Notes: a model not told the origin generated them from the sequence alone. DNA of 64,000 bases from JBDHAC01 sp039588215 (GCA_039588215.1 JBDHAD010000006.1:1-64000), one strand, 5' to 3'. Positions 42,850 through 52,561 are shown, counted from the stretch's first letter. Numbers and translations are program-made.

Positions 42850-43281
42850 TCAGCACTCCTCGCTCTCTACCATGGGAGGTTGGCTCGCGGGTCCCAAGCC
42901 GATGGCCACGATCTCACCTTCCTCGTTCAGGACCCATCTGATCAGGAGAGCCTCTTCCATCCCGCTGAAGTTGGCGGTCCGCCAGTACTGACACTGACCG
43001 TTGCGCAGCTTCCAAGTCTCCTCGACGACCTCGACTTCGATCCCGCCCCGCTGGAGGATCGTCCCGCTGTACTGCGCCCAGCGCTCCGGAGTCGAGAAAT
43101 TCGCCTTTGCCGCCTGCGAGCTGTGCGCGATGAGGCTGTCGGCAGCACCATCGTAGAGCCACGCCGTGTATTGCCGCGCGAGCGCGAGGCTGTCCACGGC
43201 CGCCGCCTCCTCCTGCGCGTGAGCGAAAGCAAGCGGTGCCAGCAGCAGCAGGCCTGTAGACAGTGCGATACGTCGTGTCAT
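42850..43281 (-). CDS. Small exported protein of unknown function
   Basis: A 143-aa exported protein. The signal peptide is LSTGLLLLAPLAFAHAQ. The mature part is a helix-then-strands domain: LARQYTAWLYDGAADSLI, FSTPERWAQYSGTI, VEVVEETWKLRNGQCQYW, ALLIRWVLNEEGEIVAIG. The pattern resembles NTF2-like/DUF3887 domains, in which a helical start and a curved sheet form a pocket. One internal Cys and one C-terminal Cys could form a disulfide. GGAGGTACCCGACC before the ATG at 43281 gives a clear start. It ends about 85 bases from the convergent DUF3788 gene. The role cannot be stated. Confidence 0.7.
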   Translation of the reverse strand: MTRRIALSTGLLLLAPLAFAHAQEEAAAVDSLALARQYTAWLYDGAADSLIAHSSQAAKANFSTPERWAQYSGTILQRGGIEVEVVEETWKLRNGQCQYWRTANFSGMEEALLIRWVLNEEGEIVAIGLGPASQPPMVESEEC

Positions 43282-43395
43282 GGTCGGGTACCTCCGTGTA
43301 ACGTCCGACGGGACTCCCCCTGGAGTCTCCGCGTGAACGACCTCACCCTATGATGGCGGCCAATGCGCGTGGTGTATTGAACGTTTGAAACCGGG

Positions 43396-44652
43396 TTAGC
43401 GACCGGACCGCGACAACACCACGGCAACCGTCATATCGGCCGTGACGTTGGCGGTCGTAATGAACATGTCGGGGATCATGTCGAGTGCGATGAGGATGCC
43501 GATCCCCTCGACCGGGAGCCCCAGTGAAAGGTATACCGGCGTCATGACGAACAAACCGCCACTCGGGATACCGGGCGAGTAGAAGCTCAGCAACCCAATG
43601 GCGGCGGCGATCACGGCGATCTCGGCGGGGCCAAGCTCGATGCCATATAGCCGTGCGATGAAGTAGGTGCCCGTGGCCCGTACGATCGGTGACGAGAACT
43701 TGAAGATCGACACCGCGACCGGGAGCACCAACCCGGTGACTTTCGCTGGGAGAGCCAATACCTCGGTGGCCGCCAGCATCGCGGGCAGGGACGCGAGCGA
43801 GGATCGCGTGCTGAAGCCCACGACCTGGGCCGGCGCGTACGCGCGCAGCAGGCGTCCGAGCGGGATCCTGCCGGCGAGTGCGGTGAAGACGTACAGCGCC
43901 AGGATCGACACCACGACCAGCCCGCACGCGATGAGCACGAAATAGCCAAAGGCACCGACCGCGGCCGCACCCATGCGCGCGGCGAGGGGCAGGACGAGCG
44001 CGAACACGCCGATCGGGGCGACGTCCAGGATCCAGCCGATCAACACGAACATCGAGTCCTTGACCGCCGCGAAGAAACGGAAAATGACGTCGCGCGCATC
44101 TTCACCGGTCCGGCTCAGCGCGAAGGCGAAGGCTGAGGTGAATACGATCAAGGGAAGCATGGCGGCATCCACGGCCGCCTGGAACGGATTGGCAGGCACT
44201 AGATCCACCAGCCAGTCGCGAAACTGTGGCAGCTCCACGGCTGCGGGTGTGGGCTCCCCGGTGGTCGCACGCAGCGATTCGGCCGTGGCCGGATCCAGAT
44301 GCAGCAGGGTGAGCAGCGGAGGCGCAGCGAGCGCGGTGAACAGAGAGATCACCGCGACCATGAGGACGAACAGCCCGATCGTGCGCGCGCCCACCGTCGC
44401 CACCGTGCGGCTCTCCCGCTCCCCCGCGATCGCGACCACCAGCAACGACACGACCAGCGGGACCACGGTCATGCGGATCGCGTTCACCCACAGCGTGCCG
44501 ACCGGCTCGACCCAGCCCGGGATCGAGCGCAGAAGACCGTCCTCCGCGAACGAGATGACGAGCCCGCCGGCCAGCCCAAGACCGAGCCCGATGAGGACGC
44601 GTGTGGTGAGTGACGTGCGGCGAAGCCAGCCGGGGGTGTCAGTCTTCGGCAC
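43396..44652 (-). CDS. Dicarboxylate/amino acid:cation symporter (DAACS family)
   Basis: A 418-aa transporter with eight or so membrane helices. It has the DAACS/SDF layout: VNAIRMTVVPLVVSLLVVAI, the first hairpin GFSTRSSLASLPAMLAATEV, VTGLVLPVAVSIFKFSSP, the second hairpin YSPGIPSGGLFVMTPVYLSL, and ALDMIPDMFITTANVTAD with the cation/substrate-binding Asp and Asn. It imports an anionic substrate such as glutamate, aspartate or a C4-dicarboxylate with sodium or protons. A GTG start at 44652 has only a weak upstream site. It is 48 bases after the S10 peptidase on the same strand, which suggests uptake of peptidase products. Confidence 0.88.
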   Translation of the reverse strand: MPKTDTPGWLRRTSLTTRVLIGLGLGLAGGLVISFAEDGLLRSIPGWVEPVGTLWVNAIRMTVVPLVVSLLVVAIAGERESRTVATVGARTIGLFVLMVAVISLFTALAAPPLLTLLHLDPATAESLRATTGEPTPAAVELPQFRDWLVDLVPANPFQAAVDAAMLPLIVFTSAFAFALSRTGEDARDVIFRFFAAVKDSMFVLIGWILDVAPIGVFALVLPLAARMGAAAVGAFGYFVLIACGLVVVSILALYVFTALAGRIPLGRLLRAYAPAQVVGFSTRSSLASLPAMLAATEVLALPAKVTGLVLPVAVSIFKFSSPIVRATGTYFIARLYGIELGPAEIAVIAAAIGLLSFYSPGIPSGGLFVMTPVYLSLGLPVEGIGILIALDMIPDMFITTANVTADMTVAVVLSRSGR

Positions 44653-44700
44653 TTAACCCATCGCGTCCAGGACGAGGCTCAAGCTCGACCGAGCACCCGA

Positions 44701-46254
44701 TTAGGGCACCAATGGGGGGCTCGAGGTCCGCCGGATGAAGGCGGCCAGCGTCTGCTTCCATTGCGGCAAGAGGCTTTGCTCCACGTACATCATGTGCCCG
44801 GCCGCGAAATCCGCCCGCTGGATGTTGTCGCGCAGATCGGGTGGCAGGCCCATCTGGTCCATCGTCCAAACGGCGGCGAAATAGGGCGTCGCGAGATCGT
44901 AGATCCCGTTGACGAGCAGCACCTCCAGGTTGGGGTTTCTCCGAATCGCGGTCGCCAGATCCGGCGCTACGTTGGGTGTCCCCGAGAACCCGAAGCCGCC
45001 TCCACCACCGCGCTCCCACTTCCACGGCCTCGCCATCCCGCTCGGGACGTACTCTCGGTCGCCGTCGTACCCTAGCTCCCCGCGGACGTACGTGTTGAAG
45101 GCAGACGTGTAGGCCGAGCTGATCGCCGTGGATTGCGGGTCGTGCTCTGGTCTGGTCTCGAGAAGGTCGCCCGTGGGGCCGGTGAAGCGGGCGTCGAGTC
45201 GCCCCACGACGAGCCCCTGGTCGCGCAACAGCTCTTTCTCGAACTCGGGCGCCGACACGCGCAGGTCGGACTTGTCCAGAAAGTCGCGGCTGAGACCCGT
45301 GTACTGGTGCATCTGGTCGATGACGCGGCTGCGCTGAGCCGGATCCACGGCACCACCCGCCAGCAGCGTCGTCGCATAGTCGGTGAGCGCCCACTCCTCG
45401 ACCTCGGCCATGAACGCGTCGAGATCGGCCGGCGCCCCGCCCGGGAGCGCATCCAGATACGCGGCCGTGACCGCGTACGCAGGGACGTTCACGATGTAGG
45501 GGATCTGTGCCCCGGGCGGGAACCGGATCGTGTTGAAGTCCAGCACGGCAGACACGAGCACGATGCCGTTCAAGTCAATGTTGGCGCCCTGCAGGTGCCG
45601 CGCGAGCACGGCCGATCGCGTCGTTCCGTAGCTCTCACCGAGTAGATACCGGGGGGAGTTCCAGCGCTCGTTCTCGCTCAGGAAGCGGCGGATGAACTGC
45701 GTCAGCGAGCGTGCGTCCTCGTCCAGCCCCCAGAAGTCTCCCCCTTCCGCCTCTCCCGCCGGCCGGCTGAACCCGGTGCCGACCGGATCGATCATCACGA
45801 TATCCGCCATGTCGAGGAGGGTGTACTCGTTGTCGACGAGCGGGTACGGGGGCGGCGCCTGCTGCCCGACGTTCGGCGTCACCACGCGGCGCGGACCCAT
45901 GATGCCCATGTGCAGCCAGAAGGACGCCGAGCCGGGTCCTCCATTGTACGCGAAGATGAGAGGTCGCTCGGAACGGTCAGGGACATTGGTCCGAGAGTAC
46001 CCGGTGTAGAACAGCTCGGCGGTCACGTTCTCGGTATCGTCACGCAGGATGATGCTCCCGACCACGGCGTCGTACTCGATGGTCTCGCCGCCCATAACGA
46101 TCGAGTGACGGCTGTCCCAACGAGACGGGGTCGGATCGGCCACGGACGCGCCCCCTGCGTTCGGCTCGCTGGCCGTCGGTGCTTGCTGCGCGACGACCTC
46201 GGCAGGCTGGACGAGGGAAAGGGCCAGGAGCGTGAGAGCGATCGACTTCCTCAT
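44701..46254 (-). CDS. Exported S10-family serine carboxypeptidase-like protein
   Basis: A 517-aa exported peptidase. The signal peptide is RKSIALTLLALSLVQPAEVV. Catalytic residues are visible: FAYNGGPGSASFWLHMG (oxyanion region), LLGESYGTTRSAV (nucleophile Ser), NGIYDLATPYFAA (Asp) and FAAGHMMYVEQ (His). Bacterial S10 enzymes of this size occur in soil and marine groups and cut C-terminal residues in the periplasm or outside the cell. GGAGGATCC directly before the ATG at 46254 fixes the start; a longer open frame to 46320 is not needed. The next gene on the strand is the DAACS symporter. Confidence 0.9.
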   Translation of the reverse strand: MRKSIALTLLALSLVQPAEVVAQQAPTASEPNAGGASVADPTPSRWDSRHSIVMGGETIEYDAVVGSIILRDDTENVTAELFYTGYSRTNVPDRSERPLIFAYNGGPGSASFWLHMGIMGPRRVVTPNVGQQAPPPYPLVDNEYTLLDMADIVMIDPVGTGFSRPAGEAEGGDFWGLDEDARSLTQFIRRFLSENERWNSPRYLLGESYGTTRSAVLARHLQGANIDLNGIVLVSAVLDFNTIRFPPGAQIPYIVNVPAYAVTAAYLDALPGGAPADLDAFMAEVEEWALTDYATTLLAGGAVDPAQRSRVIDQMHQYTGLSRDFLDKSDLRVSAPEFEKELLRDQGLVVGRLDARFTGPTGDLLETRPEHDPQSTAISSAYTSAFNTYVRGELGYDGDREYVPSGMARPWKWERGGGGGFGFSGTPNVAPDLATAIRRNPNLEVLLVNGIYDLATPYFAAVWTMDQMGLPPDLRDNIQRADFAAGHMMYVEQSLLPQWKQTLAAFIRRTSSPPLVP

Positions 46255-46508
46255 GGATCCTCCGGAGACCTTCGAAGAGTGGGTACGTTCAGGTGCCAGC
46301 CCGGATGCAGAAGCGTCCAACGTCGTCTAACGGTCCTGCGGGATCAAGACGCGACGGCGGTCGACCCCGGGCGGCAACGGGTCGGCCACCCGCTGGGGAG
46401 GTACCCGTTCGCTCCTACCCGCCGATCACCGCAAGCTCTAGCTTTCTGAGACTTACCGGACGCGAATCGAACCGACGCCTCGCTCCGCTCAGCTCCTGGA
46501 GGTGACGC

Positions 46509-48764
46509 GTGAACAACCCAGAGAGCCTTCCCGGAGGCGGGGCGTTCCGGCTTCTGAGAGATTGCGTCGTTCTTCTCACAATTGGCATCTCCACGGGTCT
46601 TGCTGGCTGCGCCGAGGAATCGGCGCGTGTCTGGCGTGGGCCCGGGACGATTCGGATGGCCGAGCGTCTTCAGCAAATCGCCGTCCAGGTGGAGCCGGAG
46701 ACGCACCCGTACATGACATCCGCTCGGCTTGATTCGGTGGTGACTGTCGAGGCGCCGTCGGACTTCACCAACCGGCTGAGGTTCAACGCGAGCATCGCGA
46801 GGGAGGCGCTCCACGTAGGCCGGACCGAAGAGGCGATCGCGCGGTTCGAGGAGCTGGTCACCGAGGTCGCCTCTCGCAGAGCCGAAGTCCCGTTGCCGTT
46901 GGCGGTCGCGATCGTCGAAGCGCTCGGCACCGCTCGTCTGAAACACTGGGAGCTGGAAAGTTGTGTGACCGGTCTCGCGACCCTGCCGTGCCTGTTTCCG
47001 ATCGAAACGGATGGCCACCCATTGGACGCGGACATGGCCAGATCGGCCGCCACGGCTCACGAGTTCGTCTTGCGGGTCCAGCCCGATGACCTGGACGTGC
47101 GGTGGCTACTGAACCTGTCTTACATGATGCTCGGTGAGTACCCGGACGGTGTGCCGGAGGAGTTTCTGATTCCCCCCGAGGCTTTGCGGGCCGAGTACGA
47201 TGTGGGCCGGTTTCCCGACATCGCGCTCGAGTTGGGGCTGGATGTGGCGGGGCACCTCGGCGGAAGCATCATGGACGACCTCGACGGCGATGGTGATCTG
47301 GACCTCGTTGCTTCCTCCTGGCACCTGAGTGACCAGCTCCGGCTCTTTCGCAATGACGCGGATGGGACGTTCCGCGATATCACGATAGAAGCCGGCCTGG
47401 AGGGCGTCGTCGGGGGCATCAACCTGGTGCAGGCCGACCACAACAACGACGGTTTCCTCGACATTTTCGTTCTGCGCGGAGCCTGGACGCCGCACGGCGA
47501 GCCCAACTCGCTGCTCCGGAATAACGGCGACGGCACTCTCGAGGACGTCACGGAACAGACGGGCCTGCTCTCCACCCACCCCACGCAAACCGCGAGCTGG
47601 GGCGACTACGACAACGACGGCTGGCTGGATCTGTACATCGGCAACGAGTCGGTGCGCGGTCCGCCCGTTCCGAACCAACTCTTCCACAACAATCAGGACG
47701 GGACCTTCACGGACGTGGCCCCAGAAGCCGGTGCCGCCGTGGTTGGATTCGTCAAGGCGGTGGTGTGGGGGGACATCGACAACGACGGGAGGCTCGACCT
47801 GTTCATTTCCCGTCTGCGCGAGCCGAATGTACTTCTGAGGAACGAAGGCCCTGACGCGAATGGCCGGTGGAGGTTCTCCGACGTGACCGCGGCCGCCGGC
47901 GTGGCGGAGCCGATCTCCAGTTTCCCTGCTTGGTTTTGGGATTACGACAACGACGGCTGGCTGGACATCTTCGTGTCGGACTACAGCGGTACAGCCGGCG
48001 ACTTGGCCGCCGAGTACCTCGGCCTCCCGCACGGTGCGGAACTGCCGCGGCTCTACCGGAACGCCGGCGACGGCACGTTCACTGATGTCACGGGGCAGGC
48101 GCGGCTCGAGAGGGTCCTGCTCACGATGGGCTCGAACTACGGCGACCTGGATAACGATGGCCACGAGGATTTCTACGCGGGGACGGGTGAAGCCGCCTTC
48201 GCCGCGATCATGCCGAACCGGATGTTCCGGAACTCCGGCGGCGAGTTTTTCCAGGACGTGACCGAGTCGGGTGGCTTCGGCCACATCGGGAAAGGGCACG
48301 GCGTGAGTTTCGGCGATCTGGATCACGACGGTGATCAGGACGTTTATGCGACGATGGGCGGAGCCTACGAGGGAGACATCGCGCGGAACGTCCTGTTCGA
48401 GAATCCGGGGCATGGGAACCACTGGATCACGCTGCGGCTCGAAGGCACTCGCTCCAATCGTTCCGCGATCGGCGCCCGCGTGAGAGTCCTCGTGCGGACG
48501 GAAGAGGGGTTGCGGGAGCTACACCGGACGGTGAGCAGTGGCGGCACGTTCGGCGCGAACAGCCTGCAGCAGGAGATCGGCCTGGGCCAGGCCATGGCCG
48601 TCGAGTCCGTGGAGATCACCTGGCCGGCCACGGGGTCGACCGACAGGTTCACCGGTGTCGAGCTGGATCGGGTCTACAGGGTGCGAGAGGGGGACGGCTC
48701 GTTGACGCCCATCACGGTCACACCGTTCCGCCTGTCCCGGACAGGCGGAGGCGCCGACCCCTAA
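46509..48764 (+). CDS. Exported FG-GAP/UnbV (CRTAC1-type) protein with one seven-repeat propeller
   Basis: A 751-aa exported protein. A lipoprotein signal (VVLLTIGISTGLAGC) is followed by a helical, TPR-like region up to about residue 225. Seven calcium-binding-type FG-GAP/VCBS repeats then follow in order: DLDGDGDLD, DHNNDGFLD, DYDNDGWLD, DIDNDGRLD, DYDNDGWLD, DLDNDGHED and DLDHDGDQD, enough for one seven-bladed propeller. The ASPIC/UnbV domain closes it (NHWITLRLEGTRSNRSAIGA, VESVEITWPATGS). Such proteins are common in Gemmatimonadota and are thought to be surface adhesion or substrate-binding proteins. GGAGGTGACGC precedes the GTG at 46509. It converges on the larger homologue at 48796. 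Confidence 0.9.
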   Translation: MNNPESLPGGGAFRLLRDCVVLLTIGISTGLAGCAEESARVWRGPGTIRMAERLQQIAVQVEPETHPYMTSARLDSVVTVEAPSDFTNRLRFNASIAREALHVGRTEEAIARFEELVTEVASRRAEVPLPLAVAIVEALGTARLKHWELESCVTGLATLPCLFPIETDGHPLDADMARSAATAHEFVLRVQPDDLDVRWLLNLSYMMLGEYPDGVPEEFLIPPEALRAEYDVGRFPDIALELGLDVAGHLGGSIMDDLDGDGDLDLVASSWHLSDQLRLFRNDADGTFRDITIEAGLEGVVGGINLVQADHNNDGFLDIFVLRGAWTPHGEPNSLLRNNGDGTLEDVTEQTGLLSTHPTQTASWGDYDNDGWLDLYIGNESVRGPPVPNQLFHNNQDGTFTDVAPEAGAAVVGFVKAVVWGDIDNDGRLDLFISRLREPNVLLRNEGPDANGRWRFSDVTAAAGVAEPISSFPAWFWDYDNDGWLDIFVSDYSGTAGDLAAEYLGLPHGAELPRLYRNAGDGTFTDVTGQARLERVLLTMGSNYGDLDNDGHEDFYAGTGEAAFAAIMPNRMFRNSGGEFFQDVTESGGFGHIGKGHGVSFGDLDHDGDQDVYATMGGAYEGDIARNVLFENPGHGNHWITLRLEGTRSNRSAIGARVRVLVRTEEGLRELHRTVSSGGTFGANSLQQEIGLGQAMAVESVEITWPATGSTDRFTGVELDRVYRVREGDGSLTPITVTPFRLSRTGGGADP

Positions 48765-48808
48765 GCGGCTATCACCGCGCCGGCTTAGGCGGCTATCACC
48801 GCCCCGGC
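48761..48808. repeat. 24-bp tandem duplication spanning the 3' ends of two convergent genes
   Basis: Two abutting 24-base copies, 48761-48784 (starting CTAAGCGGCTATCACC) and 48785-48808 (starting TTAGGCGGCTATCACC), differ at three positions. The first copy contains the stop of the 751-aa propeller gene and the second the stop and last codons of the 1247-aa gene on the other strand. Confidence 0.9.
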
Positions 48809-51800
48809 CACCGGGCCGTCACTTCCCGGGCCCCAGAGGGCACGGCAACCCGGCTCTCCGAGCCCCCGGGCCATCGCACCCGGACCTCCACCGGCTCGGA
48901 CTCCACACCGAGCACCTGGACCGCGTAGTCCATGGACCAATACCCGGATCCTCCGTGGACCTCCCGCGCCGGACCCAGTCTGTCGGCGTACGCGACGCGG
49001 ATGACGGCCCCGATCGCGTCCGGGTTTTGTTGCGGCCCGCTCAAGCGCACCGCGAGCCCCGGTCGTCCTCCCACGTTGCGGTAGAGCCGTGTGGCCCCAC
49101 CGTTCTGTGCCACCGCCAGGTCCGTCCGACCGTCTCCGTCGTAGTCTGCCAAGGCGGCTCCTCGCTGGTCCCCGTGGATCCGGATGCCGGATCTCACGGA
49201 AGACACCGCCTCCAAGCCTCCTCTCCCATCGCCGCGCAGCAGGAGACCCAGCCCGGCTTCGTACCGGGGCTCGTCGAGGCGCGTGGGGAAGAAGTTCTGG
49301 CTCAAGAAGACGTCCTCTCGACCATCCCCGTCCAGGTCGCCCACGGCTACGCCGGTACCCGGGGCGAACTGCGCCTCAACCGGAAGCGGGGTGGGCTCGA
49401 AGCGACTGCCACGGTTCAGCAATAGGAGATGTTCGTACTCCCTGGCCACTTTTCGGGGGACTTCCTCCTGGGGGGCGCCCAGGACCTCCCTCATGTCCCC
49501 CTGGCTGTAGGCTTCGAAGGTTGGGAGCCTGGAGCGGATCGATGGCACGGCTACCCGTAGCCGCTCGTAGCTCTCGAGGGGGTGAAGATCACCGCCGGGT
49601 TCGCTCTGCTGGGCCAGGACGAGATCCCAGGTACCGTTGCGATCCAGATCGCCATGGTACAGCACGAGGGGCCGTCCGGGACGCGGCCGGTGCCGGACGT
49701 TCCTGCCCCACCCCGTCACTACCACGTCCATGCGTCCGTCGCCGTCCAGGTCACCCGTGGTAATCCCGTTCCAGCGTCCCTGGAGTCGGTCCAACCCCCA
49801 TGCCTCGGTTTCGTCCGTGAAGCGTCCAGCGTCGTTCATCAGGAGGCGGATCGATCCCCATTCGATGGCCATTAGGAGGTCCGGGTCGCCATCGAGGTCC
49901 ACGTCCGAGAAGACCGCTCCCGAGACCAACCCGATCTCGTTCAGGATATCTTCGTTCCGGCCATCCGATACGAAATCGCCCCGCTCGTTCAAGAGGAGAC
50001 GCGATGAGCCCGGAAGCGGGTACAGGGCCGGGATCATCCGCCCGCCCACGAAGAGGTCCAGGTCGGTGTCCCCATCCACGTCCGCCACCGCGAGAGGTCC
50101 GGTGCGGGTGAGCCCACCCACCGCTAATGGTCTGGTCGGCTCGGCCCCGGAGGCAGGCTCCACGATCAAGGCGGCGGCGACGCTCCGGGCCTCTTCGACC
50201 GTTGTGACCTCGTAGCTGGACTGCCCCACCACGAGCACGGGCCGGCCTCCCTCCCCGGGAACCGCGACCACAGCGGTGCGGTCAAGAGTGGAAGGCGTGT
50301 CCTCCAGCGTCACTCGGGTGAACCGGTCTCCATCGTTTCGCAGGTAGCCGAGACGGCCACCTCCCCCTGGGGGGACCACGAGGTCCGCGTCACCGTCGCT
50401 GTCCACGTCGATCCAACTCACACCCGGTCCGAGGCGGCTAGGCTGGTACGGGAGGAGAGGCTGGAGCCTGAAATCCTCGTATTGGGTCTCAGGATGGGTA
50501 TGACCCAGGAGGTGTGACTCATCGGAGAACAGGGGAGCCGAGCTGTCCGGTCCGTCGGCACTCTCCTCAGCAGCGGCGCTCTCCGCACCATCATTGCGTC
50601 CGGGACCCTCGCCAGCGGCTCCAGCCACACGGCTCGTCTCCTCCTCCAAAACCTCGTAGATCCGGTCGGGGCGCACGCCTTCGATCACGGTCTGACCACC
50701 ACCTGGCCAGTCCACCTCGAGAGTCATCGAGTCGGCCTCGCCGGCCGCGAACACCAGGCGGGGCGCCGAGCTGGACAGGTAGAAGCCCCCCGCGGTCATC
50801 TCCTTCTCCTGGACGGGAACCGGGCCGCCGATCAGGCGCACCTTCGCACCCACTCCCCCCGTGTTGGGGGCCTCCCCCAGGAGACGTACCGCCACCCGGG
50901 CGCGAGCGGCATCGTTCCGCAGAACCCTGGCCGGGGCTCCCAGGCGATTGATCACCACGTCCAGGTCACCGTCTCCGTCCAGGTCGCCGGCGGCCATGCC
51001 CTGGGAGATGTCCTCCTCGGTGGCGAAGCCCCATTCCCTTCCCACGTCGCGGAAGGTGAGATCTCCCTGATTCCGGAATGCTGCGTTCCGAGTTCGAAGC
51101 TCCGGGTAGAGTAGCTTCAGCTCCCGGCCGGTGGCCCAACCCTGGAGCGAGGTGATCCTGTCCACCTCGTCCCCGTGTTGGGTGTGCCGCGAGTAGCCGT
51201 TGGCTACCAGAAGGTCTTCGAAGCCGTCAAGGTCGACATCGAGGAAGATCGACGCCCAGGACCACTCGGATGCGTCGACTCCCGACAGCTCGGCGATCTG
51301 CGCGAAGCTGCCATCTCCACGATTCAGAAACAGCGTGTTCCGCCAGACCTGTGGGTGATCATCGATGACGCCGACAGGCTTGCGGAGCGGCCCGTGTAGG
51401 GGCACCTGGACGAGCTTCCGGCGTGGGTCCCGGGATAGCATCTCGGCGACGAAGAAATCCACATGCCCATCTCGGTCAATGTCGGCGAAATCCACCGACA
51501 TCGAAGCGTGACTGTAGGTCCGGAGCGAGAAACTGGGCGCGGCACCGAAGGTTCCGTCTCCGCGGTTGATCCAGAAGTGGTCCGGATCATCGAAGTCGTT
51601 GCAGACGTAGAGGTCCGGATCGCCATCTCCGTCTACATCGTAGAAGCGAGCGGCCAGCCCGAAGTCGTCCGGCTCGTGGTCCAGTGGGCGACCGTCCTCG
51701 TCTACGAACGCACCTTCGGTCCAGGAGACGGGCTCGAAGTGCCCGGTCCCGTCGTTCAGGTAGAGGCGGTCCGGTTCGGCTTGCTCCACGGCCACGGACC

Positions 51801-52539
51801 GCCCCTCTCGTTCCTCCAGCCGGTAGTGGTCCCGAAACTCGGGTGCCACGATGACGGAATCGTCCTGTTTCTCGACGATATCCGACTGGGAGCGCTCGAG
51901 CAGACGGAGGACATCGCTGGCGCTCTCCGCTTTGTACGCGGTCAGGTAGAGGTCGAGATCACCATCCCCGTCCACGTCGGCCAGGGTCACGGTCGTGCTC
52001 CCGAGGCCCGGTGCGAGGCCGGCGTTGTCGGGTATTGCCTTGAACTGCCCCGTTCCGTCGTTCCGGAAGACGGCGTCGGGCCCTCCAAGTGACGTGACCA
52101 CGAGGTCCAGATCGGCGTCGCCATCGACGTCAGCCAGGGCCGCTCCAGTCGAGTAGCGATCGCCCGCAGCCACCTCGGCTCTGTCCGTTACGTCCTCGAA
52201 CCGCCAGCCGCCGAGATTGCGGTAGAGGGCGTTCGGTCCCTGGAGGCGATTCAGGTAGATGTCCGTGAGGCCGTCGCCGTCCACGTCACCGAGAGCCACC
52301 CCCGAACCGACGAGCAAGTGCTCGTTGTCCAGGGACCGCTCGACCTCGAGGGTATTGGCGAAATCGATCCCGGTGCGGGAAGGCGCCATTTGAGCGAAGC
52401 CCGGATCGCCTCCTCCCCGGACCCGCAACTCACGCCACCGGTATCCGTCGGCATCCTGCCACTCGGACGGAGGGGGCGACGAGCACGAGGCAATCAGGAC
52501 CAGGAGAAGGCCCGCCCCACCTACATGTTGGGTCCTCAC
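48796..52539 (-). CDS. Exported FG-GAP/UnbV lipoprotein with two propeller-UnbV modules
   Basis: A 1247-aa protein with a lipoprotein signal (GAGLLLVLIASCSSPPP). Residues about 75-520 carry seven FG-GAP/VCBS repeats (DVDGDGLTD, DVDGDADLD, DVDGDGDLD, DVDGDGDPD, DIDRDGHVD, DVDLDGFED, DLDGDGDLD). A first UnbV-like domain follows (ARVAVRLLGEAPNTGGVGA, LEVDWPGGGQTVIEG). A second set of seven repeats comes next (DVDSDGDAD, DVDGDTDLD, DVDLDGDPD, DLDGDGRMD, DLDRNGTWD, DLDGDGRED, DYDGDGRTD), and a second UnbV domain ends the protein (VRVRWPGGSESRVAVPSG). The 7+7 order indicates an internal duplication of one propeller-UnbV unit, probably anchored at the cell surface. A GTG at 52539 is used; no strong ribosome site is seen. 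It starts 22 bases after the sensor gene. Confidence 0.9.
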   Translation of the reverse strand: MRTQHVGGAGLLLVLIASCSSPPPSEWQDADGYRWRELRVRGGGDPGFAQMAPSRTGIDFANTLEVERSLDNEHLLVGSGVALGDVDGDGLTDIYLNRLQGPNALYRNLGGWRFEDVTDRAEVAAGDRYSTGAALADVDGDADLDLVVTSLGGPDAVFRNDGTGQFKAIPDNAGLAPGLGSTTVTLADVDGDGDLDLYLTAYKAESASDVLRLLERSQSDIVEKQDDSVIVAPEFRDHYRLEEREGRSVAVEQAEPDRLYLNDGTGHFEPVSWTEGAFVDEDGRPLDHEPDDFGLAARFYDVDGDGDPDLYVCNDFDDPDHFWINRGDGTFGAAPSFSLRTYSHASMSVDFADIDRDGHVDFFVAEMLSRDPRRKLVQVPLHGPLRKPVGVIDDHPQVWRNTLFLNRGDGSFAQIAELSGVDASEWSWASIFLDVDLDGFEDLLVANGYSRHTQHGDEVDRITSLQGWATGRELKLLYPELRTRNAAFRNQGDLTFRDVGREWGFATEEDISQGMAAGDLDGDGDLDVVINRLGAPARVLRNDAARARVAVRLLGEAPNTGGVGAKVRLIGGPVPVQEKEMTAGGFYLSSSAPRLVFAAGEADSMTLEVDWPGGGQTVIEGVRPDRIYEVLEEETSRVAGAAGEGPGRNDGAESAAAEESADGPDSSAPLFSDESHLLGHTHPETQYEDFRLQPLLPYQPSRLGPGVSWIDVDSDGDADLVVPPGGGGRLGYLRNDGDRFTRVTLEDTPSTLDRTAVVAVPGEGGRPVLVVGQSSYEVTTVEEARSVAAALIVEPASGAEPTRPLAVGGLTRTGPLAVADVDGDTDLDLFVGGRMIPALYPLPGSSRLLLNERGDFVSDGRNEDILNEIGLVSGAVFSDVDLDGDPDLLMAIEWGSIRLLMNDAGRFTDETEAWGLDRLQGRWNGITTGDLDGDGRMDVVVTGWGRNVRHRPRPGRPLVLYHGDLDRNGTWDLVLAQQSEPGGDLHPLESYERLRVAVPSIRSRLPTFEAYSQGDMREVLGAPQEEVPRKVAREYEHLLLLNRGSRFEPTPLPVEAQFAPGTGVAVGDLDGDGREDVFLSQNFFPTRLDEPRYEAGLGLLLRGDGRGGLEAVSSVRSGIRIHGDQRGAALADYDGDGRTDLAVAQNGGATRLYRNVGGRPGLAVRLSGPQQNPDAIGAVIRVAYADRLGPAREVHGGSGYWSMDYAVQVLGVESEPVEVRVRWPGGSESRVAVPSGAREVTARWPGR

Positions 52540-52561
52540 CGAACGAAGGGCCCGATCGCCA

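Noticed and set aside
47106..48422. A 438-codon minus-strand open frame opposite the 751-aa FG-GAP protein
   Set aside because: The plus frame shows seven Asp-rich calcium-type repeats and an UnbV domain; the minus frame has only Val/Arg-rich filler.
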